This document shows positions 43,606-52,373 of a stretch of DNA of 64,000 nucleotides, one piece after another; position 1 is the first letter of the stretch, and each line of letters starts with the position of its first letter. The notes beneath the pieces are model-generated. The model saw only the letters and a list, made by a program, of their open reading frames with translations, was not told the origin of the DNA and searched no databases. Origin of the DNA: Burkholderia sp. OK233 (lineage in GTDB: Bacteria > Pseudomonadota > Gammaproteobacteria > Burkholderiales > Burkholderiaceae); assembly GCF_900230185.1 (NCBI RefSeq), contig NZ_OCSR01000001.1, positions 5,766,001 through 5,830,000 on the forward strand, given 5' to 3'. A program made the translations under genes and the position numbers.

Positions 43606-46600
43606 ATGCGGTTTACCAACATGTTGCGGAATGCGACGTCGATGCTGCGGGGAACGCCGCGCTCGTCGACGACAGTTGCACCGACCGCGAGTCCCGCCGG
43701 GTCGACGGGAGCAGGCGTGCAACCCGCGTCGCCAGGCGCGCGGGCGGGCGCCAAGGCAGGCTTCGCAGCCACGCGTGAGCGCTTCAAAAGCCTGCTTGGA
43801 TTGAGCCGTCCGCCGTACGCGACACCCAAGGTGCCGACGGACCGCCGGGCGCTCGTGGAAACCGAGTGGCGCATACCGTTCGTGCGCGCGAACAGGTTCG
43901 GCCGCTCTTTTCCGGCACACGCTGTGCGGATTGCGCCGCAGAAACCGGCTCGCCCACTCGATCCGTCCGGCGACTGGGGCGAGGCGAGCAGGGCGGGCCC
44001 GGCGCCGGGTACGAGCGCATCCGCCCAGCGGCGCGCGGCGAAGGCGCAGCGCATGCTGGCCAAGACGATCGGCAAGTTCACGGCGAAGCGCGCGGACAAG
44101 TCGGCGAATGGCGTCGCGGCGCACGCAAATCGACGCCCGCGCGATGCGGCCGAACTCGAGCATTGGCTGGATCATCGGGAAGGGCTGGATAGCTGGGTGC
44201 GGGAGTACTTCGGCGCGGCGGGCGGCAACGGTGCGGGGACGGCAAGCGAGGGTAACGTCAACGGGAGCGCCGACGTCAACGAGAACAACAACGCCGACGA
44301 CGTCACCACCACCTCGAACCCCGACCCCGCACCAGCCGATCCTGTCGCCAGCCTGTCCGCATTGCTAGCCGAGGCGGCGCAGCCCACGGAGGCCGTCCAC
44401 GCCGCCACGGGCGAGGCCATCGAGCAAGCCGGTTCATCCACAACGGACAGCACCCACCGATTCGCGCCTTCGCTGATGCTCGGCTATGCCGTGCTCTCCG
44501 CGCTCGGCTCGAACGAACCGGCACGCGCGGCGGCGGCATTGCAGGCATTGCCGGAAGTGGTGAGCATCGAAGGGATCGCGCAGCGGGCCGCGGCGTTCGA
44601 CCCGAACGCCGCGCGCCCCTCCGTCGCAACGACGGAACAGCAGCCACCGCTGAATGACGAGCCTGTCCGGGTAAGCCATGGGGGCGAAACGTCCGCCGAG
44701 GAAATCACGTCGGAAGACGCAGGCGAAACCACGCACGAAGACGCGTGGCGCATTGCCCGCTCGCTCGCAAATACCCACCTGGGGTTCGACGTACTGAAGA
44801 GGCTCATCCATAGCGGCGCATCGGGCACCGACAATGCGACCGCGTTCGCGGTGCTGCAAGCGTGGCATGCGTTGCCCGAGCCGCCCGCCAATCTCGATAC
44901 GGCGCTCGCCGCCGCGCACGCCACGGTCGACGACAAAGGCAACCTCGCTCCACGCGTGCTGCGTGCGCTGTCGGGTTCGAGCACGCCGCGCGATGCCGCG
45001 GCGCTGTTCGCGTGGCGCCAAGATTTTCGCAGCGACGCGCCAGGCAGCCCGTTGAAGCAGGCGCAAACGCGGATGAATCGTTTCGTGACGCGCGGGATGT
45101 TGCGGCTCGACAAGGCCAACTGGTTCTTTCAGCGCATGTGGGGCATGAAGAAGTCCGCGTTGCGCAGCATGATGCTCGGCACGTCAAGCGCGGCGCTTGC
45201 GTCGTACACGAAAGAGGCAACCCGTTATGCCGACGCGCTCAAGGCGGCCAGCGCGACGTTGGCCGCCTCGCTGCGCAGCCCGCGTCTCGCGCTCGGCGCG
45301 CCGGACGGTCCCGAGGCGCGAGCGCGTGAAGCCGCGGCGGCGGCGCTGGAGGCGATTGCCGCGCGGCCCGCGGCGCACATCGGCGATCTGGAAGTGGACG
45401 AAGCAACCAGGGCCGCGCTGGAAAATCGCGAGCCGGTGGCGAGCGTCGCGCAACGCGACGACGCGCCCTTACTGCTCGACCTCGGCGCGTTGCGCGACTG
45501 CGCGAAGCGCTTCCACGTCCATCGATGGCAAGACGTGAAAACCGCGTTCGCTCAAGCCGAGAAGGTCGGCGAGGCCAAGGCGCTCAAGCCCGAGCGATTG
45601 GGCCGCGAGGAAGTCAGAACCGTGCTGCGTCAATTGATCAACGATCTGCAGCAATCGACCCAGGTCGCTTTCGCGGACGGTGCGCGCTACGGCTTCAGCA
45701 CGCGCGGTCTTTCCGTGTCGGCCACCAAGGGGCTGCATCACCACTTGCCGTTCGGAGGCGAACTCACGGTTGGGCATTACCGCGGCCGCCGAGCGCTCGT
45801 GACCCTGCAGCGCAATAACGTCGGCTTCGATATCTTCATCGGCACGGAACACAGCAAGCGCTCGCAGCTAAAGGTGGGCGCCCGCATCGGCTACGCCAGG
45901 CGTCTCGACTGGCTCTGCGGCTTGCGCCTGGGCGGCTCACTGCGCATCGCGCCGGTCGATCGCGAGTTGCGCGAGCCGCGTGGCGTGATGATCCGCGTCG
46001 CCCGCGAGCGTCTTACCGACGAGAACCTCGACTGGGTCGCGATGAAGTACGACGATCCGCGCACCACCGAAACCGTGCTCGACATGGTCGACTTTCTGTT
46101 CGAGGAAGCCCGCGAACCGGTGCGCGAAAAGGGCGCCGAAACCTCGCTGTTCGAGCGTCTTGCCGCGCGCATCGGCGAGCGCACCGATATTTCGATCGGC
46201 TGGCAGGACGGTAGGACCAAGGCATCGCGCCAGAGCATTCAGGCAACGGGGGGCGCTTCGGTGGCTGGTCCGCAGTCGAAGGCACGCGGCACCTTCGGGC
46301 TCGACGGCACGGTGACCGTGGACCTGAACAGCCGTAACGACACGGCCGTCAACGAGGCAACCGGTTCGCTCCGCTACGACCGCCGCACCGTGACCTCGAG
46401 CGTGCGCGTCTCCGCGCAGGGCACGGCCGGCGTCGGCCCCGCCTGGCACAAGGGCGACCTGACGGGCGGGCTGCCGGGCGCGTCGCCGCTCGGGGTCGGC
46501 GGCGCGCTGCCGGAGCGGCTCGTTGCCGCGCGCGTGATGCTGCCGGAGCGCGAAGGGCGGCTCCTCAATCGCGGCTGCTTCGCGGATCAACAGTTCGCGT

Positions 46601-47043
46601 CGTTCAACGCCTTCGCCGCGGCGGTCAACAGCTCGCGCGAAGAATGGATCGAGATGTACCGGAACAATCACAACTGCGACTATCCGACGGCGGTCGTCAA
46701 GCTGAACGCCGACCTCGCGATGCTGCAGAGCCATCAGCGCTCCAATCACACGTTCCTCGTGCGGCGCCGCCTGAAGCCGGAGCACGCGCGGCGCGGCGAC
46801 GTCTATCGCGCGCTCGAACGCATGCATGACGCCGCCGCGCAAACCGCGGGCGGCAAGGGCGAGGACTGGTCGCGTCCGCTCGACGCCATGCTGCGCGAGC
46901 GCGCGTCGTGGCTGCCGGAGCGGATCGCGGTCAACGAAGTGGCGGGACGTGTGCACAGCACACCGGGCGTGATTACGCCGATCGGCGGCGTCGCTTCCGC
47001 AAGCGTGCTCGCGCAGCGTGAACTGCTGCGCTCGAAAGCGTGA
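43606..47043 (+). CDS. AWR(RipA)-like type III effector, copy 2
   Basis: 1145 residues. The ATG at 43606 follows a near-perfect GGAGGAGGAAAC site, so upstream in-frame codons are rejected. The N-terminus is basic and Ser/Thr/Pro-rich. The AWR block lies around residue 470 (FAWRQDFRSDAPGSPLKQAQ; then NWFFQRMWGMKKSALRSM). The C-terminal half parallels copy 1: VNDLQ-like helix, then beta-rich stretches (ARYGFSTRGLSVSATKG; VGARIGYARRLDWLCGLRLG). AWR proteins are large type III effectors of Ralstonia and relatives; one of them (AWR5) inhibits the TOR pathway in yeast and plants. Specific activity here is unknown. A perfect hrpII box precedes it. Confidence 0.78.
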   Translation: MRFTNMLRNATSMLRGTPRSSTTVAPTASPAGSTGAGVQPASPGARAGAKAGFAATRERFKSLLGLSRPPYATPKVPTDRRALVETEWRIPFVRANRFGRSFPAHAVRIAPQKPARPLDPSGDWGEASRAGPAPGTSASAQRRAAKAQRMLAKTIGKFTAKRADKSANGVAAHANRRPRDAAELEHWLDHREGLDSWVREYFGAAGGNGAGTASEGNVNGSADVNENNNADDVTTTSNPDPAPADPVASLSALLAEAAQPTEAVHAATGEAIEQAGSSTTDSTHRFAPSLMLGYAVLSALGSNEPARAAAALQALPEVVSIEGIAQRAAAFDPNAARPSVATTEQQPPLNDEPVRVSHGGETSAEEITSEDAGETTHEDAWRIARSLANTHLGFDVLKRLIHSGASGTDNATAFAVLQAWHALPEPPANLDTALAAAHATVDDKGNLAPRVLRALSGSSTPRDAAALFAWRQDFRSDAPGSPLKQAQTRMNRFVTRGMLRLDKANWFFQRMWGMKKSALRSMMLGTSSAALASYTKEATRYADALKAASATLAASLRSPRLALGAPDGPEARAREAAAAALEAIAARPAAHIGDLEVDEATRAALENREPVASVAQRDDAPLLLDLGALRDCAKRFHVHRWQDVKTAFAQAEKVGEAKALKPERLGREEVRTVLRQLINDLQQSTQVAFADGARYGFSTRGLSVSATKGLHHHLPFGGELTVGHYRGRRALVTLQRNNVGFDIFIGTEHSKRSQLKVGARIGYARRLDWLCGLRLGGSLRIAPVDRELREPRGVMIRVARERLTDENLDWVAMKYDDPRTTETVLDMVDFLFEEAREPVREKGAETSLFERLAARIGERTDISIGWQDGRTKASRQSIQATGGASVAGPQSKARGTFGLDGTVTVDLNSRNDTAVNEATGSLRYDRRTVTSSVRVSAQGTAGVGPAWHKGDLTGGLPGASPLGVGGALPERLVAARVMLPEREGRLLNRGCFADQQFASFNAFAAAVNSSREEWIEMYRNNHNCDYPTAVVKLNADLAMLQSHQRSNHTFLVRRRLKPEHARRGDVYRALERMHDAAAQTAGGKGEDWSRPLDAMLRERASWLPERIAVNEVAGRVHSTPGVITPIGGVASASVLAQRELLRSKA

Positions 47044-47102
47044 GGTGTAGAAGGGCCGGCTATCGATGAGTCTGCACAGGTTTCGTCGAAGTTGCGTCGG
47101 GT

Positions 47103-47126
47103 TTCGTTAGGGGATGCCATGTTTCG
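47103..47126 (+). promoter_or_regulatory. hrpII box for the amidohydrolase-like gene
   Basis: Perfect TTCG-N16-TTCG (47103-47106 and 47123-47126), 78 bp before the ATG. A third TTCG at 47082-47085 is spaced 17 bases from the first half-site. Confidence 0.83.
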
Positions 47127-47204
47127 CTGCAACCGCGAAGGAGGGAGCCGGGTGGCGCCTAGCATGCTTTCGCGCGCCACCCTGAAACTCTCTTGGAGAA
47201 AGAC

Positions 47205-48932
47205 ATGACTCGCATCAATTCGGCTCACACGTCAGCGACCGATCACACCTCGGAGGCCGGCTCGTCCGGCACCGGCGAATCCGCCGCGCGCCGCGGCGGC
47301 ACTTCGCGCAAGCGCGGCGCAACGTCGCTAGGCGGCACGGGGAGCCCGCAGCCGTCGGCGCCCAAACGCGCCGCAACCGGCGGTGGCGAGAGCGCCAACC
47401 CGCCGGTGCGGGCCGGCGCGGACAAGCTGCTGCGCGCTCACACCCGCTTTTTCGACGACAACAGCGTGTCGGTGCGAGGCTTCGACGTGTCTCCCGCGGG
47501 ACCTGGCGCAGAGGGGCAGAAGCGCGCGGTTTCGCAGGCTCTGCGCGGCACGCCTGAACTGTCCGCCATGCTGACCGCCACCGTCGACACCATGGCGCAG
47601 CACCCGCTGGAGAATGCGCACGCGAGCCGCAACGCCACCGGCGACTGGATGTCCGATTCGCACTTCCACCCGACGAACTACGTGCAGCAGGGCATGGTGC
47701 CGCGCGAGATGTTGAAGATGATGGACGAGGTCGGCATCCACCGCGCCGTGATGTCGCCGATTCCGACCGACGTGATGCCGTGCGGCAGCCATGACGAGCA
47801 CACTCACGCGCCGAACCACAACAACATTCCCGCCGAGTCGTACTACGTTCAGCAGAAGTACACCAACATCCAGCCGCATGAGTTGACGCAGGATGTCGAG
47901 AAGGAAATCACGCAAGGCGCGCACTTGATGCTGAACCAGCAGGTGGATGCCGACACCGCGTTGTTCATGCAGATTGCGCAGCTCTCTCATGCCGAGCGCG
48001 ATCGCCTGGATCCGATGGTGACCGGCTTGCACCTGGGTTCGCCGCTGAGTCCGCAAGCGCTGCTCCTGAAGCTCGCGACGCACCCGGGCATGTTTACCGG
48101 CGTGGGCGAAGTGACGATCCACAAGGAACTGGTGCAGCAGCAATACGAGGGATCGCGCCAGGCGAATCTCACCAACAACGTGCAGTCATTCAAGCATCTG
48201 GTGGCGACGGCCGGCGTGATCGGCATGCCGGTGGTGCTGCATTGCGACGTCGATTCGACGGAGAACCAGCGGGCCAACGGCATCGGCCAGCCGCAGTATC
48301 TGAACGACCTCAAGAAGCTTTTTGCCTCGCCGGAGACCAGCAAGACCACGCTGATCTGGGCGCATTGCGGAGGTATCGGACGCTTCGTGCGCAAGCCGAT
48401 CGACCACGCGAACAATCTGCGCACGATCCTCTCCGATCCGAAGATGAGCCACATCCACATCGACATTTCGTGGTCGCGCGTGGCGCGTCAGATCGTCATG
48501 AAGACGCAGCCCGATGGCACCGAAGTGCCGGATCACGAATCCGTGCATGCGTGGGCGGCGCTTATCAACGAGTTTCCGGACCGTTTCCTGTTCGGCTCGG
48601 ACGCGCTCAATCCGCAGGTCAAGGACACCTGGGCGGAAACCGGCAACATGTATAAGCCGCTGCTCGACAAACTGACGCCGGAAGCGCGCGTCGCAGTGAA
48701 GACAGGCAACTACGATCGCGTGATCACGGAGGCGCGTCCGAAGGTGCGTGCTTTCGAACAGCACGTGCTGACCCGCGATTTCGTGGAAAAGGGCTTGCGT
48801 TCGTCCGGTGACGGTCGGGTCAATGACGGTCCGCACATCAACCCGGATGCCTTGCGCGCCGCGTGCGACGAGGCGTATGCAAACGCGGGTGTCGATCTCA
48901 CCGGGCGCCCGCTGGACGCCGCGGTGCACTGA
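47205..48932 (+). CDS. amidohydrolase-fold protein, HrpB-regulated effector candidate
   Basis: 575 residues; the ATG at 47205 follows TTGGAGAAAGAC. Residues 1-75 are Ser/Thr/Gly/Arg-rich and disordered, like a type III signal. A TIM-barrel metal-hydrolase core follows with the expected ligands in order: H153-x-H155 (SDSHFHPTNY), Glu302 (GVGEVTIH), His346 (VVLHCDVDS), His387 (LIWAHCGGIGRF) and Asp466 (FLFGSDALNP), as in the amidohydrolase-2 family. The active site looks intact, so real hydrolase or decarboxylase activity is likely; substrate unknown. The hrpII box upstream and disordered N-terminus argue for secretion. A terminator follows. Confidence 0.78.
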   Translation: MTRINSAHTSATDHTSEAGSSGTGESAARRGGTSRKRGATSLGGTGSPQPSAPKRAATGGGESANPPVRAGADKLLRAHTRFFDDNSVSVRGFDVSPAGPGAEGQKRAVSQALRGTPELSAMLTATVDTMAQHPLENAHASRNATGDWMSDSHFHPTNYVQQGMVPREMLKMMDEVGIHRAVMSPIPTDVMPCGSHDEHTHAPNHNNIPAESYYVQQKYTNIQPHELTQDVEKEITQGAHLMLNQQVDADTALFMQIAQLSHAERDRLDPMVTGLHLGSPLSPQALLLKLATHPGMFTGVGEVTIHKELVQQQYEGSRQANLTNNVQSFKHLVATAGVIGMPVVLHCDVDSTENQRANGIGQPQYLNDLKKLFASPETSKTTLIWAHCGGIGRFVRKPIDHANNLRTILSDPKMSHIHIDISWSRVARQIVMKTQPDGTEVPDHESVHAWAALINEFPDRFLFGSDALNPQVKDTWAETGNMYKPLLDKLTPEARVAVKTGNYDRVITEARPKVRAFEQHVLTRDFVEKGLRSSGDGRVNDGPHINPDALRAACDEAYANAGVDLTGRPLDAAVH

Positions 48933-48973
48933 ACGTTGTCTGGCTGCCGGCGCTCGCGTCGGCCAACGTGTGT

Positions 48974-49003
48974 GGAAAAAGCGCCCCGCGAGGCGCTTTT
49001 TCC
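48974..49003 (+). terminator. intrinsic terminator after the amidohydrolase-like gene
   Basis: A 12-bp stem (48974-48985 / 48992-49003) with a 6-base loop; the 3' arm contains a run of five T. It is 41 bp past the stop codon. Confidence 0.75.
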
Positions 49004-49041
49004 GGTCTTGCGATCTGCATCGATGAATGAAGCGGCGAGAT

Positions 49042-50418
49042 TCAGCCTGCGTTCGTTCGCGGCGGCGCTTGCTCCGGCCCGCGAGCGGCGAGCGCTTCCA
49101 GGGCGCTTCGATAGGCCGCCTGCAGTTCGAGGAGTGCCACTTTGCCGTGGGCAGTCGTGGGGTTCAGCAGTCGTTTCTTGAGGTGGTAGCGTTGCATCAC
49201 GAGTTCAAGCGTCGCGTGCTCCCGCGGCACACCGAGCACCGTGTGCCACGGGCGCGCCGGGCTTGCACTGCCGGTATGATCGGAGACCTGCGCCGGTTGG
49301 CCCTGAGCCGCCGCTCCGCTTGCGACGTAAGCCGCATGATAGCCATGCCCGGCGGGCCCGTAGTGATACGCGGGCGGCGTGTGCCACGGAGCCGCCGACG
49401 TCCAGACAGGCGGTGGCATCGCGTTCATGCGACCGCTGTGCGTCGACACGAAGAACGGCTGTGACGCGCTCGGATAGAGGCCGAAGCTTAGCGTGCGAAA
49501 GCGTCCGTTGAAATGGAAACCGATGTGCATCTGCTTGCCGACGGGACCGTCGCCGGAGCCGTAGCTGAAGCCAAACCGGCTGTTCGCGCCGACTACCCGG
49601 CTGTGATAGGACGGCATGCTCCAGCTTGGCACCGGTTGCCAGTGCTGCGGTTGCGTGTAGGCAGCGTATCCGTGAGGTGAAAACGCGGATGCCGTTGCGG
49701 GATGCGTATGCTGGGCCGTCCAGTTCCAGTTCGGATGATAGGGCGCGTGGTAGGGGGCCGCCCACGGTTGCATGTGCGGCGCGTACGCATGGGACGCGTA
49801 AGACGCATAGCTCGATTCCGGATGCGGAGCGAAGTACGGGACCGCATAGGGATGGGCGGGGGCGCTGTGGCCGCTCTGCGGCTCATGTGAGCCGGCGGTG
49901 GTTGGCTCGGGCGTGGGCGCGGCGTGCGTGGTCGCCGTGGTCTCCGGTCTTGTCGCGCTGGTCTCGCTTGTCTCGCTTGTCCCGCTTGCGATGCCGGTCG
50001 CGTCCGGCGGATTGCTTGCGCTGCCGGCCGCCGCCGCCGTTGCCGACGCCGTTGCCGGGGTCTCCACCGCTGTGTCCCTCTGCGGTGGAACCGCCGGCCG
50101 CTCCTGCACATCACGCGCGTGCATGACGCTGAAGCGCGCGACGGGCGATGTTTCCTGATCCTCCTGAAAGCGGCGCGAAAAGGCCGCGACGCGATCGGTG
50201 ATGTCGCTGTGCGACAGCGTGCGCCGCAACGTGCGCGGCGCGGGCGCACCCGGGGTTCGCCTCTGCAACGAAGACGCGCTTCCCGGCCCTTCCTGTAAGC
50301 CGGCGCTCAAGGCGCGCGAAGGCCGATTGCCTCGCCCGGTGGCGTGGTCCCGTGCCGGCTGGGCGTCCGGTCTATCGACGGTAGAAATGCTGGGCGATGA
50401 AGTGATTCGATCGGGCAT
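49042..50418 (-). CDS. effector candidate with His/Pro/Tyr-rich region and degenerate C-terminal J domain
   Basis: 458 residues; the start at 50418 follows AAGGAG. Residues 1-190 are Ser/Thr/Ala/Arg-rich. Residues about 190-310 are low-complexity, rich in His, Pro, Tyr, Ala and Trp (SYASYASHAYAPHMQPW; PYHAPYHPNWNW). The last 70 residues look like a J domain: helix I PWHTVLGVPREHATLELV, helix II MQRYHLKKRLLNP, helix III KVALLELQAAYRSALEAL. The HPD tripeptide that stimulates Hsp70 aligns to NPT, so it would not act as a normal cochaperone. The layout recalls Pseudomonas HopI1, which has a Pro/Gln-rich repeat and a C-terminal J domain. Upstream is an hrpII box with one mismatch. Confidence 0.65.
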   Translation of the reverse strand: MPDRITSSPSISTVDRPDAQPARDHATGRGNRPSRALSAGLQEGPGSASSLQRRTPGAPAPRTLRRTLSHSDITDRVAAFSRRFQEDQETSPVARFSVMHARDVQERPAVPPQRDTAVETPATASATAAAAGSASNPPDATGIASGTSETSETSATRPETTATTHAAPTPEPTTAGSHEPQSGHSAPAHPYAVPYFAPHPESSYASYASHAYAPHMQPWAAPYHAPYHPNWNWTAQHTHPATASAFSPHGYAAYTQPQHWQPVPSWSMPSYHSRVVGANSRFGFSYGSGDGPVGKQMHIGFHFNGRFRTLSFGLYPSASQPFFVSTHSGRMNAMPPPVWTSAAPWHTPPAYHYGPAGHGYHAAYVASGAAAQGQPAQVSDHTGSASPARPWHTVLGVPREHATLELVMQRYHLKKRLLNPTTAHGKVALLELQAAYRSALEALAARGPEQAPPRTNAG

Positions 50419-50533
50419 CGGATGCTCCTTGTGCCGCGGATGTGCGCATTCGCGATGTGATGAGCGGCCGGTCTGCGGCTCGCGCGGATATCGGAGCGTA
50501 GACCGGTGCGGCTCCTGCGCCAGGCGCACGCGG

Positions 50534-50557
50534 CGACACCATGGCGCCGCAAACGAA
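50534..50557 (-). promoter_or_regulatory. hrpII box with one mismatch for the J-like gene
   Basis: Minus strand reads TTCG-N16-GTCG (CGAA at 50554-50557, CGAC at 50534-50537), 115 bp before the ATG and just beside the perfect plus-strand box of the SET gene. Confidence 0.5.
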
Positions 50558-50570
50558 GCGCCGCGCTGAC

Positions 50571-50594
50571 TTCGCTGCCGGCGCACCGGTTTCG
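50571..50594 (+). promoter_or_regulatory. hrpII box for the SET-domain gene
   Basis: Perfect TTCG-N16-TTCG (50571-50574 and 50591-50594), 91 bp before the chosen ATG at 50686. Confidence 0.85.
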
Positions 50595-50685
50595 CCGCCG
50601 TCCCGCGCGAACGAGGGCGGTCCTGGCTAACGTCGCGCTATCCATAGACATGCGATTCCAGCCGGATACGGCAAAGCGAGGCACG

Positions 50686-51621
50686 ATGACTGTAACGATC
50701 CAACCGCGCGCGCAAGCGCTTGTCGACACGATTCGCGAGCGCATTGCGGAGGCGCGGCGCATGCCGGGACTGGTGGCGCGGCATGAAGCCATCTTCGATA
50801 TCGTGCCCGCGATGAAGGCGCAAATCGACGAGTTGCTGGTCGACGACGCGCTCGCCGCGGACCAGACCATGCAGTCGCTGCGCGAAGCCTTCGAAGCGTT
50901 CAAACACGATCATGCGATTCCGCGTCTGCCGTACTCGCCGCAAATAGACGCCCGCTATCCGTATCGCGACGAGTTGTCGAATCCCGTTTACATCGTCGCG
51001 TTGCGCTCGAAGCAGGCGCCGAATGCGACGGCGGACTCGCATCTCGCCGCGGTGCAGCGCTATATCGATCCGGGTCTGCATGACCACGCGCGCGCCGATG
51101 CCTATGCAAACGCCATGTACTGCCGCACGATCGGCCCCGCTGACCTTCGCGATGCGCGCGAGCACACGCTCATTGGCGAGCGCGGCGCGTTCGCGGCGCG
51201 GGCGATCCGCGCGGGCGAATGTCTCGGCGTCTATGGCGGCCGGCTCATGAGCGCGGCGATGTTTTTTTCCTGCGTGGAGGAATCGTTCGTGCTGAGCGCG
51301 AATTCGGACAATGCCGTCGCTTTTATCGATGGCGAGAACATTCTGGCGATGGCGAACACGTCCCTCGCGTACGACGCCGAAGGCGCGCCGGTTGCCCAGG
51401 CCGATGACGACGGCTACAACATGGAGGCGCTGACGTTCGATGCGTCGTCGCGCTGCGGCCGGCACTTCTCGATCCGCGCGTTCTTTGCCCGACGCGAGAT
51501 CGAACCGGGCGCCGAACTGAGGTGGAACTATCGCTATTCGCCGGAAATCGTCGAGCACGTGTTTGGTGGTGCGCGCCGGCAAGCGCAGCAGGCGCGCGCG
51601 AACGAGTTCTGTTCGGGCTGA
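50686..51621 (+). CDS. SET-domain protein, HrpB-regulated effector candidate
   Basis: 311 residues. The C-terminal ~130 form a SET-like methyltransferase domain: GERGAFAARAIRAGECLGVY near 164-183 matches the SET-N strand pattern (G-x-G-x-F/A, GE-x-hydrophobic-x-Y-G-G), the middle has ILAMANTS and YNMEALTF where canonical proteins have NHSC and PN-E, and GAELRWNYRYS near 276 matches GEEL-x-x-DY. The N-terminal 155 residues are helical, of unknown function. SET effectors that methylate host histones are known from Legionella and from a type III-secreted Burkholderia protein. A perfect hrpII box is upstream. The start at 50686 has AGCGAGG; an ATG at 50650 lacks a site. Confidence 0.75.
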   Translation: MTVTIQPRAQALVDTIRERIAEARRMPGLVARHEAIFDIVPAMKAQIDELLVDDALAADQTMQSLREAFEAFKHDHAIPRLPYSPQIDARYPYRDELSNPVYIVALRSKQAPNATADSHLAAVQRYIDPGLHDHARADAYANAMYCRTIGPADLRDAREHTLIGERGAFAARAIRAGECLGVYGGRLMSAAMFFSCVEESFVLSANSDNAVAFIDGENILAMANTSLAYDAEGAPVAQADDDGYNMEALTFDASSRCGRHFSIRAFFARREIEPGAELRWNYRYSPEIVEHVFGGARRQAQQARANEFCSG

Positions 51622-51738
51622 GCGGCGCGGGCATGCGCGTTCGTCAATGGACGTGTTGCTGTTGCTCGCCGCGCCCCCATCCGGCGCCTGGGACGATATG
51701 AGCGCACGTGCCGAAGGCTGCGTGCGGGAAATGATGCG

Positions 51739-52143
51739 TCAATTGGAACAGTCGCGCTTCGCCGACTGATCAGCGAGTGCTTCCTTGATGGCGACGCACA
51801 GGCGGAAGGCGACGATTTGCGCGTTGCCGCCGGCCCGCTCGATGGCGTCGGTCTGCTCGAGTTCGAGCGCGTGTTCGTATTCGCGCAACGCGGCGATGTT
51901 GTCGCCCGATGTTCCGAGGCATTGCGCCGTGCCGGTCAGCCGGCGAGCGATCGTCAGCGCCTCCGCATAGCGGCGTTCGGACAGACATAGGTCGAGTTGC
52001 TCGCAGTAGTCGCGAATCTGCTCGAAGTGCTTTTCGAGCAACGCGGCAAACTGTTCCGGCGGACAAGTGAGTGCGAGCCGGGGCACATCGCCGTCGACGT
52101 CGCGCGGGTCGCCCGCACGGGTCGAACGCTTCAGAGATTTCAT
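51739..52143 (-). CDS. small helical protein resembling an Hpt domain without the histidine
   Basis: 134 residues from the ATG at 52143; the open frame continues to a GTG at 52254, and neither start has a clear ribosome site. Helical: FAALLEKHFEQIRDYCEQLD, then EALTIARRLTGTAQCLGTSG and ALREYEHALELEQTDAIERA. The central helix aligns with the Hpt phosphotransfer signature (A-H-x-L-K-G-x-A-x-x-L-G), but Arg replaces the phospho-acceptor His. It may therefore be a decoy or simply a structural look-alike. It lies among effector genes; no hrpII box in its direction. Chaperone-like function is another possibility. Confidence 0.5.
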   Translation of the reverse strand: MKSLKRSTRAGDPRDVDGDVPRLALTCPPEQFAALLEKHFEQIRDYCEQLDLCLSERRYAEALTIARRLTGTAQCLGTSGDNIAALREYEHALELEQTDAIERAGGNAQIVAFRLCVAIKEALADQSAKRDCSN

Positions 52144-52279
52144 GTATCGAAGAGTATTCAGCAATTCATCATAATTGACAGGCTGCGGATCGCAGTCGGT
52201 GAGACCCGCGGCAATCGACGTAACGATACATCGATTGGCGGAGCCGCGCAGCACGCGTGTCCGGCGAGAAGCATGAACG

Positions 52280-52303
52280 TTCGCATGGAGGGCCAGGTTT
52301 TCG
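52280..52303 (+). promoter_or_regulatory. hrpII box for the 139-residue protein
   Basis: Perfect TTCG-N16-TTCG (52280-52283 and 52300-52303), 70 bp before the ATG at 52374. Confidence 0.8.
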
Positions 52304-52373
52304 GCCTCTGGCGCTCTTTCGACGGCGTTGGCGCCCTAGCATCACGACACCGTACGTGACAGGCGAGGAATTG

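Noticed and set aside
43329..44099. Longer upstream extension of AWR-like copy 1
   Set aside because: It would overlap the 5' part of the divergent AWR-like copy 2, which has an excellent ribosome site; both hrpII boxes lie between the shorter starts.
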